Source: Ilyobacter_A sp963675185 (lineage in GTDB: Bacteria > Fusobacteriota > Fusobacteriia > Fusobacteriales > Fusobacteriaceae). Taken from it: a stretch of 64,000 nucleotides of DNA. The stretch spans positions 1,116,001 through 1,180,000 of the forward strand of contig CAXXOH010000003.1 of assembly GCA_963675185.2 (NCBI GenBank), written 5' to 3'. Under the pieces are notes generated by a model that was given only the letters and a program-made list of their open reading frames with translations, was not told the DNA's origin and did no database searches. The position numbers and the translations under genes were made by a program. Positions 1-7,962 of the stretch are shown here, in pieces (the stretch's first letter is position 1; every line of letters begins with the position of its first letter).

Positions 1-165
1 TTAAAGCAACACTTTAAAACTATTATACAATAGCTTTTTTTATTGTATCTACTTTAAGGGGATTATACTAGGTTGTGGGTTTTTTATTTTATTTTAATAA
101 AAAATATATTTATTTGTGATACGATGTTACGATAAAAATGATTTTTAAACTGGAGGTAGTTATAG

Positions 166-549
166 ATGAAGAAGACAATAGAAACTAAAAAAGCTCCGGC
201 AGCTTTAGGGCCATACTCTCAAGCTGTTATCGCCGGGGACTTCCTTTTTGTATCCGGGCAGATTCCTTATATTCCAGAAACTATGACATTAATTTCAGAA
301 GATGTTCAGGAGCAGACGAAGCAGGCATTGGAAAATGTCGGAGCAATATTAGAGGAGGCTGGCTGCTCGTTTGATGATGTAGTTAAGGCTTCAGTATTCA
401 TAAAAAATATGGATGATTTCGGAAAGATAAACGAAGTGTACGAGAAATATTTCGCTAAGTCGAAACCTGCGAGGGCTTGCGTAGAGGTAGCCAGGCTTCC
501 TAAAGACGTGAAAGTGGAGATAGAGGTAATAGCTTACTTGGGAGAATAA
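166..549 (+). CDS. ridA: RidA family enamine/imine deaminase
   Basis: 127 aa, the usual length of the RidA/YjgF/TdcF family, which hydrolyses reactive 2-aminoacrylate-type enamines released by PLP enzymes. The N-terminal stretch APAALGPYSQAV, the internal FVSGQIP and the C-terminal ARACVEVARLPKDVKVEIE are family hallmarks; the Arg in RACVEV is the substrate-binding arginine. The start ATG is preceded by GGAGG at about 151-155. It stands alone, with AT-rich spacers on both sides, and no operon partner is visible. Cytoplasmic and trimeric by family knowledge. Confidence 0.95.
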   Translation: MKKTIETKKAPAALGPYSQAVIAGDFLFVSGQIPYIPETMTLISEDVQEQTKQALENVGAILEEAGCSFDDVVKASVFIKNMDDFGKINEVYEKYFAKSKPARACVEVARLPKDVKVEIEVIAYLGE

Positions 550-750
550 GATAATTTTAAGGTATAATCATCGATATAAATGTTAGCTCAAAATTAACTT
601 TAGCTATATTAAAAGTTTTCGTAAATAATGACTTGCATTAGTTATATTATACTTTTAAATTTTATGTGTGATGATTTCTGCCTATAATTATAAATTAAAA
701 TTTTATTAAAATTAATTTCATTTAATAATTATCTCTTTGTGAGTTTAGAT

Positions 751-779
751 TTGACAAAAAAAAATCAATTTGTTAAAAT
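751..779 (+). promoter_or_regulatory. Sigma-70 type promoter for the pseudouridine synthase gene
   Basis: TTGACA at 751-756, a 17-bp spacer and TAAAAT at 774-779 match the vegetative consensus closely. It lies 37 bp upstream of the chosen start codon of the RluA-type gene. The preceding 550-750 stretch is very AT-rich with nothing else recognisable. Confidence 0.75.
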
Positions 780-815
780 TTACATGTTATGAACAAAGTT
801 TGAAAAAGGGTGAAT

Positions 816-1685
816 ATGAGGAAGTTTATAATACCTAAAGAGTATAAAGGGTACACAGTTGCCCAGTATTTAAAGGATGTAGAAGGATATTCCGGAAGGA
901 GTATCCGAAATCTGGTATTGATTTTAGACAAGAAAAAGGTAAAGCCGACTAAAAAACTAAGACAGTTTAGCAGGCTGACAGTATACGAGAGTGAAAAAGG
1001 CACAAATATAGAACCGATAAATATGGAATTAAAGATAGTTTACGAGGATAACGACCTGCTTATTATCGACAAGGAACCTTTTTTGGTGACTCATCCTACG
1101 CTTAAAAAAGTTGATAAAACTTTGGCCCATGGTGTGGTATACCATTTTGAGAAGATTACAGGCAAAAGAAGCGTTCCTAGATTCTACAATAGACTAGATA
1201 TGAACACCAGTGGTCTTATAGTGGTAGCTAAAAATGCTTTTTCACAAGCCTACCTTCAGGACAGGGTGGATACGAAAAAATATTATATGGCCATAGTAAA
1301 GGGGATAGTACAAGAGGATGAGTTCTTTATAGAGTCTCCCATAGGAAGAGTGGGAGAAAGCTTGAGAAGAGAAATTTTGGCGGTAGAAGACGGCGGGCAG
1401 GAGGCCAAAACCCATGTCCGTGTATTGAAAAGAGATTTGGAAAAGGATCTTACCCTTCTTGAATTGGAACTTTTTACCGGTAGGACCCACCAGATAAGGA
1501 TACATCTTGCGTCGATAGGACATCCCATATTAGGAGATGAGCTCTACGGTGGCGGGGATGAAAGGGCGGATAGACAGCTGCTTCATTCATATAAATTTAT
1601 TTTTGAAAATCCAGGGACCAAAAAGGAACAAACAGTTGAAATTGGCCTACCTGAAGACATGAAGTTTTTTTTTGAGGAGTCTTGA
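816..1685 (+). CDS. RluA family 23S rRNA/tRNA pseudouridine synthase
   Basis: 289 aa from the ATG at 816. An in-frame GTG at 810 overlaps the AAAAAGGG ribosome site, so the ATG is the better start. An N-terminal S4-like RNA-binding segment (about residues 12-60) is followed by the pseudouridine synthase domain. The signature RFYNRLDMNTSGL holds the catalytic Asp (about residue 128), and GRTHQIRIHLASIGHPILGD is the typical C-terminal motif. It isomerises uridine in structured RNA; which RNA (RluC, RluD or RluA type) cannot be told from sequence alone. Monocistronic, with its own promoter. Confidence 0.93.
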   Translation: MRKFIIPKEYKGYTVAQYLKDVEGYSGRSIRNLVLILDKKKVKPTKKLRQFSRLTVYESEKGTNIEPINMELKIVYEDNDLLIIDKEPFLVTHPTLKKVDKTLAHGVVYHFEKITGKRSVPRFYNRLDMNTSGLIVVAKNAFSQAYLQDRVDTKKYYMAIVKGIVQEDEFFIESPIGRVGESLRREILAVEDGGQEAKTHVRVLKRDLEKDLTLLELELFTGRTHQIRIHLASIGHPILGDELYGGGDERADRQLLHSYKFIFENPGTKKEQTVEIGLPEDMKFFFEES

Positions 1686-1711
1686 ATTCGAGCAAATACA
1701 TTCAAAAACTG

Positions 1712-1740
1712 TTGACAAAAAATAAAAATTGAGATATAGT
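1712..1740 (+). promoter_or_regulatory. Promoter of gapA
   Basis: TTGACA at 1712-1717, a 17-bp spacer and TATAGT at 1735-1740. The predicted 5' leader of gapA is about 110 nt and carries the motif AACACGTTTAT (1783-1793), which recurs upstream of recA. Confidence 0.75.
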
Positions 1741-1856
1741 TTAGGTGTGTAAAATGTGAAATTTTTTATTTGCAGAAATCCGAACACGTTTATTTTGTGC
1801 AATATATTTTGTGCGATGTATATTTTATATATAAAAAAACTAGGAGGTATTCTTAA

Positions 1857-2864
1857 ATGGCAGTGAAAGTTGCAATTAATGGATTCGGAAGAATCGGAAG
1901 ATTAGCGTTAAGAAAAATGATGGAAAATTCAGAGTTTGATGTAGTTGCTATCAACGATTTAACAGACGCAAAAATGCTTGCTCATCTATTCAAATATGAT
2001 ACAACTCAAGGAAGATTCAACGGTGAGATCGAAGTTAAAGAGGGAGCTTTCGTAGTAAACGGGAAAGAGATCAAAACTTTCAGCGACAGAGACCCTGCAA
2101 ACTTACCTTGGGGAGAACTAGGAGTAGACGTTGTACTAGAATGTACAGGTTTCTTCACAGCTAAAGACAAAGCAGAAGCTCACATCACAGCAGGAGCTAA
2201 AAAAGTAGTTATCTCTGCACCAGCTACAGGAGACGTTAAAACTGTAGTATACAACGTAAACCACGACATACTTGATGGTACAGAAACAGTTGTTTCAGGG
2301 GCTTCTTGTACAACTAACTGTTTAGCACCAATGGCTAAAGTATTAAACGATAAATTCGGAATCGTACAAGGTCTAATGACTACTATCCACGCATACACTG
2401 GAGACCAAAACACACTAGATGCTCCACATCCAAAAGGTGATTTCAGAAGAGCAAGAGCTGCTGCAGCAAACATCGTTCCTAACACTACAGGAGCTGCAAA
2501 AGCAATCGGATTAGTTATCCCTGAATTAAATGGAAAATTAGACGGAGCTGCTCAAAGGGTACCTGTTCCTACAGGATCTTTAACTGAGTTAGTAACTGTT
2601 TTAGAAAAAGAAGTTACAGTAGAAGAAGTTAACGCTGCTATGAAAGCTGCTGCTAACGAATCTTTCGGATACACTGAAGAGCAATTAGTATCAAGCGACA
2701 TTATCGGTATCGACAATGGATCATTATTCGATGCTACTCAAACAAAAGTAATGACTGTTGATGGAAAACAACTAGTAAAAACTGTTTCTTGGTATGACAA
2801 CGAAATGTCTTACACTTCTCAATTAGTAAGAACATTAAAATACTTTGTTGAAATCGCAAAATAG
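1857..2864 (+). CDS. gapA: Glyceraldehyde-3-phosphate dehydrogenase, type I
   Basis: 335 aa, full length. It oxidises glyceraldehyde-3-phosphate with NAD+ and phosphate in glycolysis, as a cytoplasmic tetramer. The Rossmann motif NGFGRIGR is at residues 8-15; the catalytic Cys151 is in SGASCTTNCLAPMAKVL, with the partner His178 in TTIHAYTGDQ; WYDNEMSYTSQLV is near the C terminus. The ribosome site AGGAGG is 5-7 nt before the ATG. Codon use is strongly biased to a few codons (for example GTA, GCT, GGA), as expected of a very highly expressed gene. A strong terminator separates it from pgk. Confidence 0.98.
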   Translation: MAVKVAINGFGRIGRLALRKMMENSEFDVVAINDLTDAKMLAHLFKYDTTQGRFNGEIEVKEGAFVVNGKEIKTFSDRDPANLPWGELGVDVVLECTGFFTAKDKAEAHITAGAKKVVISAPATGDVKTVVYNVNHDILDGTETVVSGASCTTNCLAPMAKVLNDKFGIVQGLMTTIHAYTGDQNTLDAPHPKGDFRRARAAAANIVPNTTGAAKAIGLVIPELNGKLDGAAQRVPVPTGSLTELVTVLEKEVTVEEVNAAMKAAANESFGYTEEQLVSSDIIGIDNGSLFDATQTKVMTVDGKQLVKTVSWYDNEMSYTSQLVRTLKYFVEIAK

Positions 2865-2885
2865 TTAATTAAATATAAACAGAAT

Positions 2886-2913
2886 AGCGGAAACCCTGGT
2901 TTCCGCTTTTTTT
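2886..2913 (+). terminator. Intrinsic terminator between gapA and pgk
   Basis: Perfect 10-bp stem AGCGGAAACC (2886-2895) / GGTTTCCGCT (2898-2907) followed by a run of T. It lies only 30 bp before pgk and no clear second promoter is seen, so pgk may depend on partial read-through, which would set the gapA:pgk ratio. Confidence 0.9.
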
Positions 2914-2943
2914 ATAAATTTTCACAAATTAGGAGGGTGCCAA

Positions 2944-4137
2944 ATGGCGAAAAAAGTCGTAACAGATTTAAATGTAAAAGGTAAAAAAGTATTGATGAGG
3001 GTTGATTTCAACGTTCCTATGAAGGACGGCAAAATAACAAACGATAACAGAATTGTTGCAGCAGTACCAACTATCAAATATGTATTAGAAAACGGTGGAA
3101 AAGTAATAGCTTTTTCTCATTTAGGAAGGGTAAAAGCTGAAGAAGATAAAGCTTCAAAATCATTAGCACCAGTTGCAGTTAGACTTGCTGAAGTATTAGG
3201 ACAAGAGGTTAAATTCGTTCCTGCTACAAGAGGGGAAGAGTTAGAGAAAGCTGTTGCTGAGTTAAAAGATGGGGAAATCATGATGTTCGAAAACACTAGA
3301 TTCGAGGATATCGATGGTAAAAAAGAGTCTAAAAACGACCCTGAACTAGGAAAATACTGGGCATCTTTAGGGGATGTATTCGTAAATGATGCATTCGGAA
3401 CTGCTCACAGAGCACACGCTTCTAATGTTGGAATCGCCTCTAACATCGCTGAATCAGCTGCAGGTTTCTTGATGGAAAAAGAGATTAAATTCATCGGTGG
3501 AGCTGTTGATAACCCTGAAAGACCGCTAATTGCAATCTTAGGTGGAGCTAAAGTTTCTGATAAAATAGCTGTAATAGAGAATCTAATTGCAAAAGCTGAC
3601 AAAATCATTGTTGGTGGAGGAATGATGTTTACATTCCTAAAAGCAAAAGGACTTAGCATCGGAAAATCTTTATGCGAAGAAGATAAAATAGAATTAGCTA
3701 AAGAATTAATGGAGAAAGCTGGGGACAAATTAGTACTTCCTATAGATACAGTAGCTGCTAAAGAGTTTGCGGCTGACGCTGAACACAGAACAGTTACAGT
3801 AGAAAACATGGCTGCTGACGAGATGGGATTAGATATCGGAGCTGCCTCTATAGATCTATTCTCTAAAACACTTGAGGGAGCTAAAACTGTAGTGTGGAAC
3901 GGACCTATGGGAGTATTTGAAATGGCTGCTTTCGCAAAGGGAACTATCGGAGTTTGTGAGGCTATCGCTAACCTAGAAGGGGCTACAACTATCATAGGTG
4001 GAGGAGACTCAGCTACAGCTGCAATCCAACTAGGATTTGCTGATAAATTTACTCATATCTCTACAGGTGGAGGAGCTTCTCTAGAGTATCTAGAAGGGAA
4101 AATACTTCCTGGTGTAGACTCTATATCTGAAAAATAA
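2944..4137 (+). CDS. pgk: Phosphoglycerate kinase
   Basis: 397 aa, complete. It transfers the acyl phosphate of 1,3-bisphosphoglycerate to ADP. Visible motifs are the N-terminal RVDFNVPMKDG substrate loop, FSHLGRVK, ENTRFEDIDGKKESKNDPEL, the hinge region ILGGAKVSDKI, and the C-terminal nucleotide motifs GGGDSATA and STGGGASLEYLEG. The ribosome site AGGAGGG precedes the ATG. Codon bias is as strong as in gapA. Its original downstream terminator has been split by an insertion sequence (see 4158-5737). Confidence 0.98.
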   Translation: MAKKVVTDLNVKGKKVLMRVDFNVPMKDGKITNDNRIVAAVPTIKYVLENGGKVIAFSHLGRVKAEEDKASKSLAPVAVRLAEVLGQEVKFVPATRGEELEKAVAELKDGEIMMFENTRFEDIDGKKESKNDPELGKYWASLGDVFVNDAFGTAHRAHASNVGIASNIAESAAGFLMEKEIKFIGGAVDNPERPLIAILGGAKVSDKIAVIENLIAKADKIIVGGGMMFTFLKAKGLSIGKSLCEEDKIELAKELMEKAGDKLVLPIDTVAAKEFAADAEHRTVTVENMAADEMGLDIGAASIDLFSKTLEGAKTVVWNGPMGVFEMAAFAKGTIGVCEAIANLEGATTIIGGGDSATAAIQLGFADKFTHISTGGGASLEYLEGKILPGVDSISEK

Positions 4138-4198
4138 GATCTTTAAAAAGATTATGTGAGAGGGGATAACCCCCATACCTATCAAGCTAAGAAATTTT

Positions 4199-4229
4199 AG
4201 GAACCTAACTTTTATATAGTTAGGTTCCT
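4199..4229. terminator. Bidirectional terminator inside the IS end
   Basis: Perfect 11-bp stem AGGAACCTAAC (4199-4209) / GTTAGGTTCCT (4219-4229) with a T/A-rich flank on both sides. It follows the transposase reading frame on the minus strand and may now also stop pgk transcription, replacing the terminator broken by the insertion. Confidence 0.8.
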
Positions 4230-4323
4230 ATTTTAATTTTAAAGCTAAATTTTCAAACTACAAAAAACCACTTGCAAAAATGGTTAAAAAAGTTTATTCT
4301 ATTATCAGTGGTGTTCTCGGTGA

Positions 4324-5635
4324 TTATTTGCTGGGAACTTTTTTTATTTTAGAATCAATAATTTTTTTTAATTTTGAAGTCAAGCGCATGAAACGCTTTT
4401 TAGATTTCAAAGTTTCCATGAAATCAGTCAAAACCCCCAACGAGCTTTTTATTACTCGCCTTATACTCATTTCTTTTGAGTATCCTCCATTGATACCCTT
4501 TGTAATCTCCATTAAAAGAAGCATTCTAATTAAAGTGGCATATATGTGAGTCTCTATTCTTTCTACTTTCAAGTCTTTTAGTTTATCTAGTTTAAAATCA
4601 GACTTAAAAATTTTAAACAGCAATTCAATTTGCCATCTCAATTTATATATTTCGATGATTTCAGAAGGATTGAATCCCCAAAGATTAGTAATATATCCAG
4701 TAATTTCAGCAGAACTTCTTGCGTGCTTTGCGCAGTGCTCATTCCTTCTTTCTCTTTCTTCTATCTTTTGTACTTTTTTATTAGAAGTCTCTTTGTCCAA
4801 CTTAGTTAGGATTACCCTAAAAGGCCTCTTATCGTCATGGCTTCCGACTAGAAATTCATATTCTTGAGTCTCTCCTGCTTTTAGTTCTTTTCCCAACTCT
4901 CCAGCATTTGTTACCAAATACTTCGTCTTTTTTAGTAGTTTTCCCTTTGGTGAGTACTGAGGATTAGGGTTTAAAGCAAATAACCTTGTTCCGGCTTTCA
5001 AACGAGAAACAAAAGAGCTGTTTCTGCTTTCAATCTCATTGAAGTCATCAAATTTAAAGTACCCTAAATCTTTTAAAACTAAGGAATCTGTAACTAATTT
5101 ATCGTAGACATATTTAGAAAAATTTTGCTCATTTTTAGTTCCCGTAGATAAAACAGTGTTCTTAAAAGAATAATCTAATAATTCAAGGAGAAGATTTATT
5201 TTTAAAACAGCAGGATTAGATTTGTTTGCACCTTTATACTTATTTTTTAATTTATTTGGCAATTTTATTTCAGTAGAGTCCATTAAAAAGATATTGCTGA
5301 AGCCATAATTTTTAAAGGCTTTAGACTTATTGGATATTTGTGTTTTACAAAGAGATAAGAAAATATTTTTAAGAAATTCTACAGAAGCCTCGCTAAACCT
5401 CTGATCAAGCGCTTGAGGAGAAATATTAATATTCTGTTAATAGAAGTTCAGCGCTTAATTCTTCCAAGGATGAAGTGCATAAATTATTGGAGCTGAAACA
5501 AGTTAAAGATATGAAGTTAAGAGGAGAGATTTTGCCGCTATTCCTAATTTTGAATTTAGAATACCTGGCAATTTGTTCAATATTTTTTTCCGAAAAGTAA
5601 TTTAAAAATTTTGTTCTGATTTGTCTGTTTCCCAA
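4324..5635 (-). pseudogene. IS4 family DDE transposase, frameshifted
   Basis: Two frames together make one transposase of about 437 aa. The N-terminal part (TTG start at 5635, ribosome site AAGGAGG just before it) runs to a stop at 5426. The rest continues in another frame from about 5430 (...NISPQALDQRF...) through FLMDSTEIKLP (first catalytic Asp) to the C-terminal signature YKLRWQIELLFKIFK, which fits the IS4 Y-(2)-R-(3)-E-(6)-K pattern. No A6G-like slippery site is visible at the junction near 5425, so a disabling indel is more likely than programmed frameshifting. Apart from the frameshift the sequence is well preserved, suggesting recent inactivation or a sequencing error. Confidence 0.85.
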
Positions 5636-5731
5636 AAGAAAAACCTCCTTCAAGTAGTCCTTGAAGAAGGTTTTAGCACAAATTCTATTAAATTCAAAGC
5701 TTAGCTTGATAGGTATGGAATAACCCCTCTC

Positions 5732-6011
5732 TTTTTTAATTTAAGGCTAAAGGATGCAGGCAGCTGATTATGATAGACAGCGGAGTGACGAGAGCCTCTA
5801 AAAGCTATTTCTAGAGCACTGAGTGTAGTCGTTAGGACTTTATTAAGCTATTAAAAAAACTAGATGTCTTAAAAAACAAATAAAAACTTCATGAGAAGCC
5901 TTTTTCTGGAGGGGCAATACGGGATATTGTGCTTATAGATAAATTTAGACTAATATATAGCAGAGCAGGTATTAGGAATAGCGAAATAGTCCTTAGGGTG
6001 GTGTGTCATGT
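5732..6011. other. Spacer between the two IS elements, no gene seen
   Basis: About 280 bp between the IS4-type and IS30-type elements. No reading frame with a credible ribosome site, tRNA or clear terminator was found. It probably contains decayed sequence that once lay downstream of pgk. Confidence 0.4.
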
Positions 6012-6841
6012 CAAGTGCACCACTTTATTTTTTCCCAGAAAATCTCTGTAGCTTTGAAATAACCTAATATTTTTCTTGGCCTGTTCTTAACTCTCGTAAC
6101 TACTTTTTCTAATTCTTAGTTTGATATTTTGCTGAAATCTGTTTTTTTCGGAAAATACTGTCTTAATATGCCATTAAAATTTTCGTTGCTACCCTTTTCC
6201 CGAGGAGAATACGGATTACAGAAATAAACTTTAACTCCTAATTCTTTTTCAATTCCTTTAAATCCAGCAAATTCTTTCCAGTTATCAACTGTAATTGTCT
6301 TTAGATATTCTTGAGGGATGCCTCTTAATGCACATTTGAAAGCTTTCAGGATAGAACAGGTGCTTTTATCCTCAACTTTTTCAACAATAGGATAGCGACT
6401 ATGCCTGTCAACTAGGGTTAATAGCCCACCTTTTCTTCTGCCTCTAAACTTAAGAACTTTTCCTATAGAAATATTAACAACTCCAGAATTAATGCTTCTG
6501 TAAAGAGTTGAAGTTGAAAATGTATACAGACCTTCTAGTTTGGCTCTATTAGCAACTTCATCTGGAAGCCATCTGTCGTATTCCAGCTTAAATTCAGCAT
6601 ATTCTTTAGCTTCAGGATTAGTTTGGAATATAGATTTTCTTCCCGTGTTTTTTCTATTACTTACGTATTGAGCTTGAGCCTTAGAAGGGCTGTATTCTTC
6701 CTTTAACCTATTTAACTCTCTAATTACAGTGGAATGAGAGCGGTTAATTCTCGTCGAAATTTCTGTTTTAGATAGTCCTTGTGCTTGGGATTTTGCTATA
6801 TTTTCTCTTTCAATTATGCTAAGATGATTGTACCCTTTCAT
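6011..6841 (-). pseudogene. IS30 family transposase, internally deleted with premature stop
   Basis: The N-terminal helix-turn-helix part (MKGYNHLSIIERENIAK..., residues 1-60) and the integrase core (LLTLVDRHSRYPIVEKV, TVDNWKEFAGFKG, YFCNPYSPREKGSNENFNG) are clear. Between KVLKFRGRRK and GGLLTLVDR the usual stretch of about 45-55 residues with the first catalytic Asp (GDWEGDTVVGK-like) is missing. After KISN an in-frame TAA (near 6115) interrupts the C-terminal end; the same frame then continues ELEKVVTRVKNRPRKILGY, a normal IS30 tail. It cannot encode an active enzyme. Confidence 0.88.
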
Positions 6842-6928
6842 AGAAGACTCCTTTGCAAATGTTTTTGTGGTGATTACATTCTACAGGATTTTCTATGAAA
6901 GGTCTTTTTATTTTAAGTGGTGCACTTG
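6012..6928 (-). mobile_element. IS30 family element, degenerate, about 917 bp
   Basis: Inverted ends CAAGTGCACCACTT at 6012-6025 and AAGTGGTGCACTTG at 6915-6928 are exact complements. The single transposase gene on the minus strand carries an internal deletion and a nonsense codon. At about 0.9 kb it is shorter than intact IS30 members (about 1.0-1.2 kb), in line with that deletion. Confidence 0.85.
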
Positions 6929-7014
6929 TTTTGATAATACACTTAGAAATTCACAAGTATATTTTTCAGTTTGTCGTATTAGGCAGGTAAAAAATATAAA
7001 AAATAAAAAAGTTG

Positions 7015-7043
7015 TTGACAAAATTTCACAGCCATGGTATTAT
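7015..7043 (+). promoter_or_regulatory. Promoter of the six-tRNA cluster
   Basis: TTGACA at 7015-7020, a 17-bp spacer and TATTAT at 7038-7043, 38 bp upstream of the first tRNA. It lies just outside the IS30 remnant. Confidence 0.8.
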
Positions 7044-7080
7044 CTATTTCGTCTTGAGGGACAAGACTTCTGATGAGAAA

Positions 7081-7157
7081 CGGAACATAGCGCAGCCCGG
7101 TAGCGCACCTGCCTTGGGAGCAGGGGGTCGCAGGTTCGAATCCTGCTGTTCCGACCA
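7081..7157 (+). tRNA. tRNA-Pro (anticodon TGG)
   Basis: Cloverleaf with acceptor CGGAACA/TGTTCCG, loop CTTGGGA reading TGG, T arm GGTTCGAATCC, discriminator A and an encoded CCA end. First of six tandem tRNAs. Confidence 0.97.
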
Positions 7158-7160
7158 TTT

Positions 7161-7236
<76 letters not shown>

Positions 7237-7239
7237 ATT

Positions 7240-7316
<77 letters not shown>

Positions 7317-7336
7317 CTTTATTTAACTATACATAT

Positions 7337-7412
7337 GGTGACCGTAGTTCAGGGGTAGAGCGCCAGTTTGTGGCACTGGTTGTCGCGGGTTCAAATCCCG
7401 TCGGTCACCCCA
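7337..7412 (+). tRNA. tRNA-His (anticodon GTG)
   Basis: Has the histidine-specific extra G(-1) at 7337 pairing with C73, acceptor GTGACCG/CGGTCAC, anticodon GTG and encoded CCA. Confidence 0.97.
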
Positions 7413-7418
7413 AAAAAA

Positions 7419-7494
7419 GCGCCATTAGCTCAGTTGGTAGAGCACTCGACTTTTAATCGAGTTGTCACAGGTTCAAATCCTGTATGGCGCACCA
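7419..7494 (+). tRNA. tRNA-Lys (anticodon TTT)
   Basis: Acceptor GCGCCAT/ATGGCGC, anticodon loop CTTTTAA reading TTT, discriminator A and encoded CCA. Confidence 0.97.
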
Positions 7495-7497
7495 CTC

Positions 7498-7581
7498 GCG
7501 GGGGTGGCGGAATTGGCAGACGCGCTAGACTTAGGATCTAGTGTCTTCGACGTGGGAGTTCAAGTCTCCCCCTCCGCACCA
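7498..7581 (+). tRNA. tRNA-Leu (anticodon TAG)
   Basis: A class II tRNA with a long variable arm. Acceptor GCGGGGG pairs with CCTCCGC, the anticodon stem CTAGA/TCTAG encloses TAG, and CCA is encoded. Last of the cluster. Confidence 0.96.
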
Positions 7582-7593
7582 TCTAAAAAATCT

Positions 7594-7618
7594 AGCAGTG
7601 AGAGCTGCTTTTTTTATT
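7594..7618 (+). terminator. Terminator of the tRNA cluster
   Basis: Short stem AGCAG (7594-7598) / CTGCT (7605-7609) followed by a long T run, directly after tRNA-Leu. Confidence 0.75.
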
Positions 7619-7962
7619 TTTTGTAAAAACAAAACCTTCATTTTTAATCTCGATTAATCCAGTTCGATTCTATCCATTTTTTTCAACGAAAACAGAAGAT
7701 TATCCTTAATTAATTTTTTTGAATAAACTAAATCTTGGAATAAATTTTAGGAATTTTGAATTTTATCTTGTATAAACTTAAGAGAGAAAAACAGGAAAAC
7801 TACTCCGGTAGCAGTAAAAATTTGGTGTCGTCTAGAATTTTAGTACAGATGTCTTAAAGTTTTATGCTTGTAATATGCAGTTTTAAATGGTAAAATTTAG
7901 TTAAACTTCATTAATATTAAAACAATCGAAAATAAAAAAATTAGAAAGAGAGGGGTACTTAA
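7619..7962. other. AT-rich spacer before the peptide transporter
   Basis: 344 bp without a gene. No promoter with a good -35/-10 pair was found by eye, although the oppA promoter must lie here. A ribosome site AGAGAGGGG is at 7948-7956. Confidence 0.4.

Larger units (their letters stand above)
4173..5718 (-). mobile_element. IS4-type insertion sequence, 1546 bp, probably inactive
   Basis: Bounded by perfect 19-bp inverted repeats: CCATACCTATCAAGCTAAG at 4173-4191 and its complement at 5700-5718. It encodes one transposase on the minus strand, split by a frameshift. The flanking octamers GATAACCC (4165-4172) and AATAACCC (5719-5726) look like a target duplication with one mismatch. The element lies inside the former pgk terminator. 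A hairpin made of AAACCTCCTTCAAG (5641-5654) and a complementary arm ending near 5674 covers the transposase ribosome site, a common way to silence read-through expression. Confidence 0.88.
4158..5737 (+). terminator. Ancestral pgk terminator, split by the IS
   Basis: The left half GAGAGGGG (4158-4165) now lies before the IS, and the right half CCCCTCTC (5724-5731) plus T6 lies after it. Removing the IS and one copy of the target duplication gives GAGAGGGG / ATAA / CCCCTCTC followed by T6, a textbook 8-bp stem-loop terminator. The right remnant can no longer fold with its partner in a normal transcript. Confidence 0.8.

Noticed and set aside
1..165. Terminator of an upstream gene (ACAATA...TATTGT near 26-47)
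   Set aside because: The stem is only six A/T-rich pairs and no gene end is visible before it in the window.
2180..2485. 101-codon minus-strand frame
   Set aside because: Shadow of gapA without a start signal.
3405..3995. 196-codon frame on the minus strand
   Set aside because: Lies wholly inside pgk, mirrors its strongly biased codons and has no ribosome site.
4140..4153. pgk terminator formed by ATCTTTAAAAAGAT
   Set aside because: AT-only stem with almost no loop and no following T run; the split GAGAGGGG/CCCCTCTC hairpin is a much better candidate.
4280..4867. Plus-strand frames inside the IS4-type element
   Set aside because: Antisense to the transposase; no ribosome site and unrelated to known IS accessory genes.
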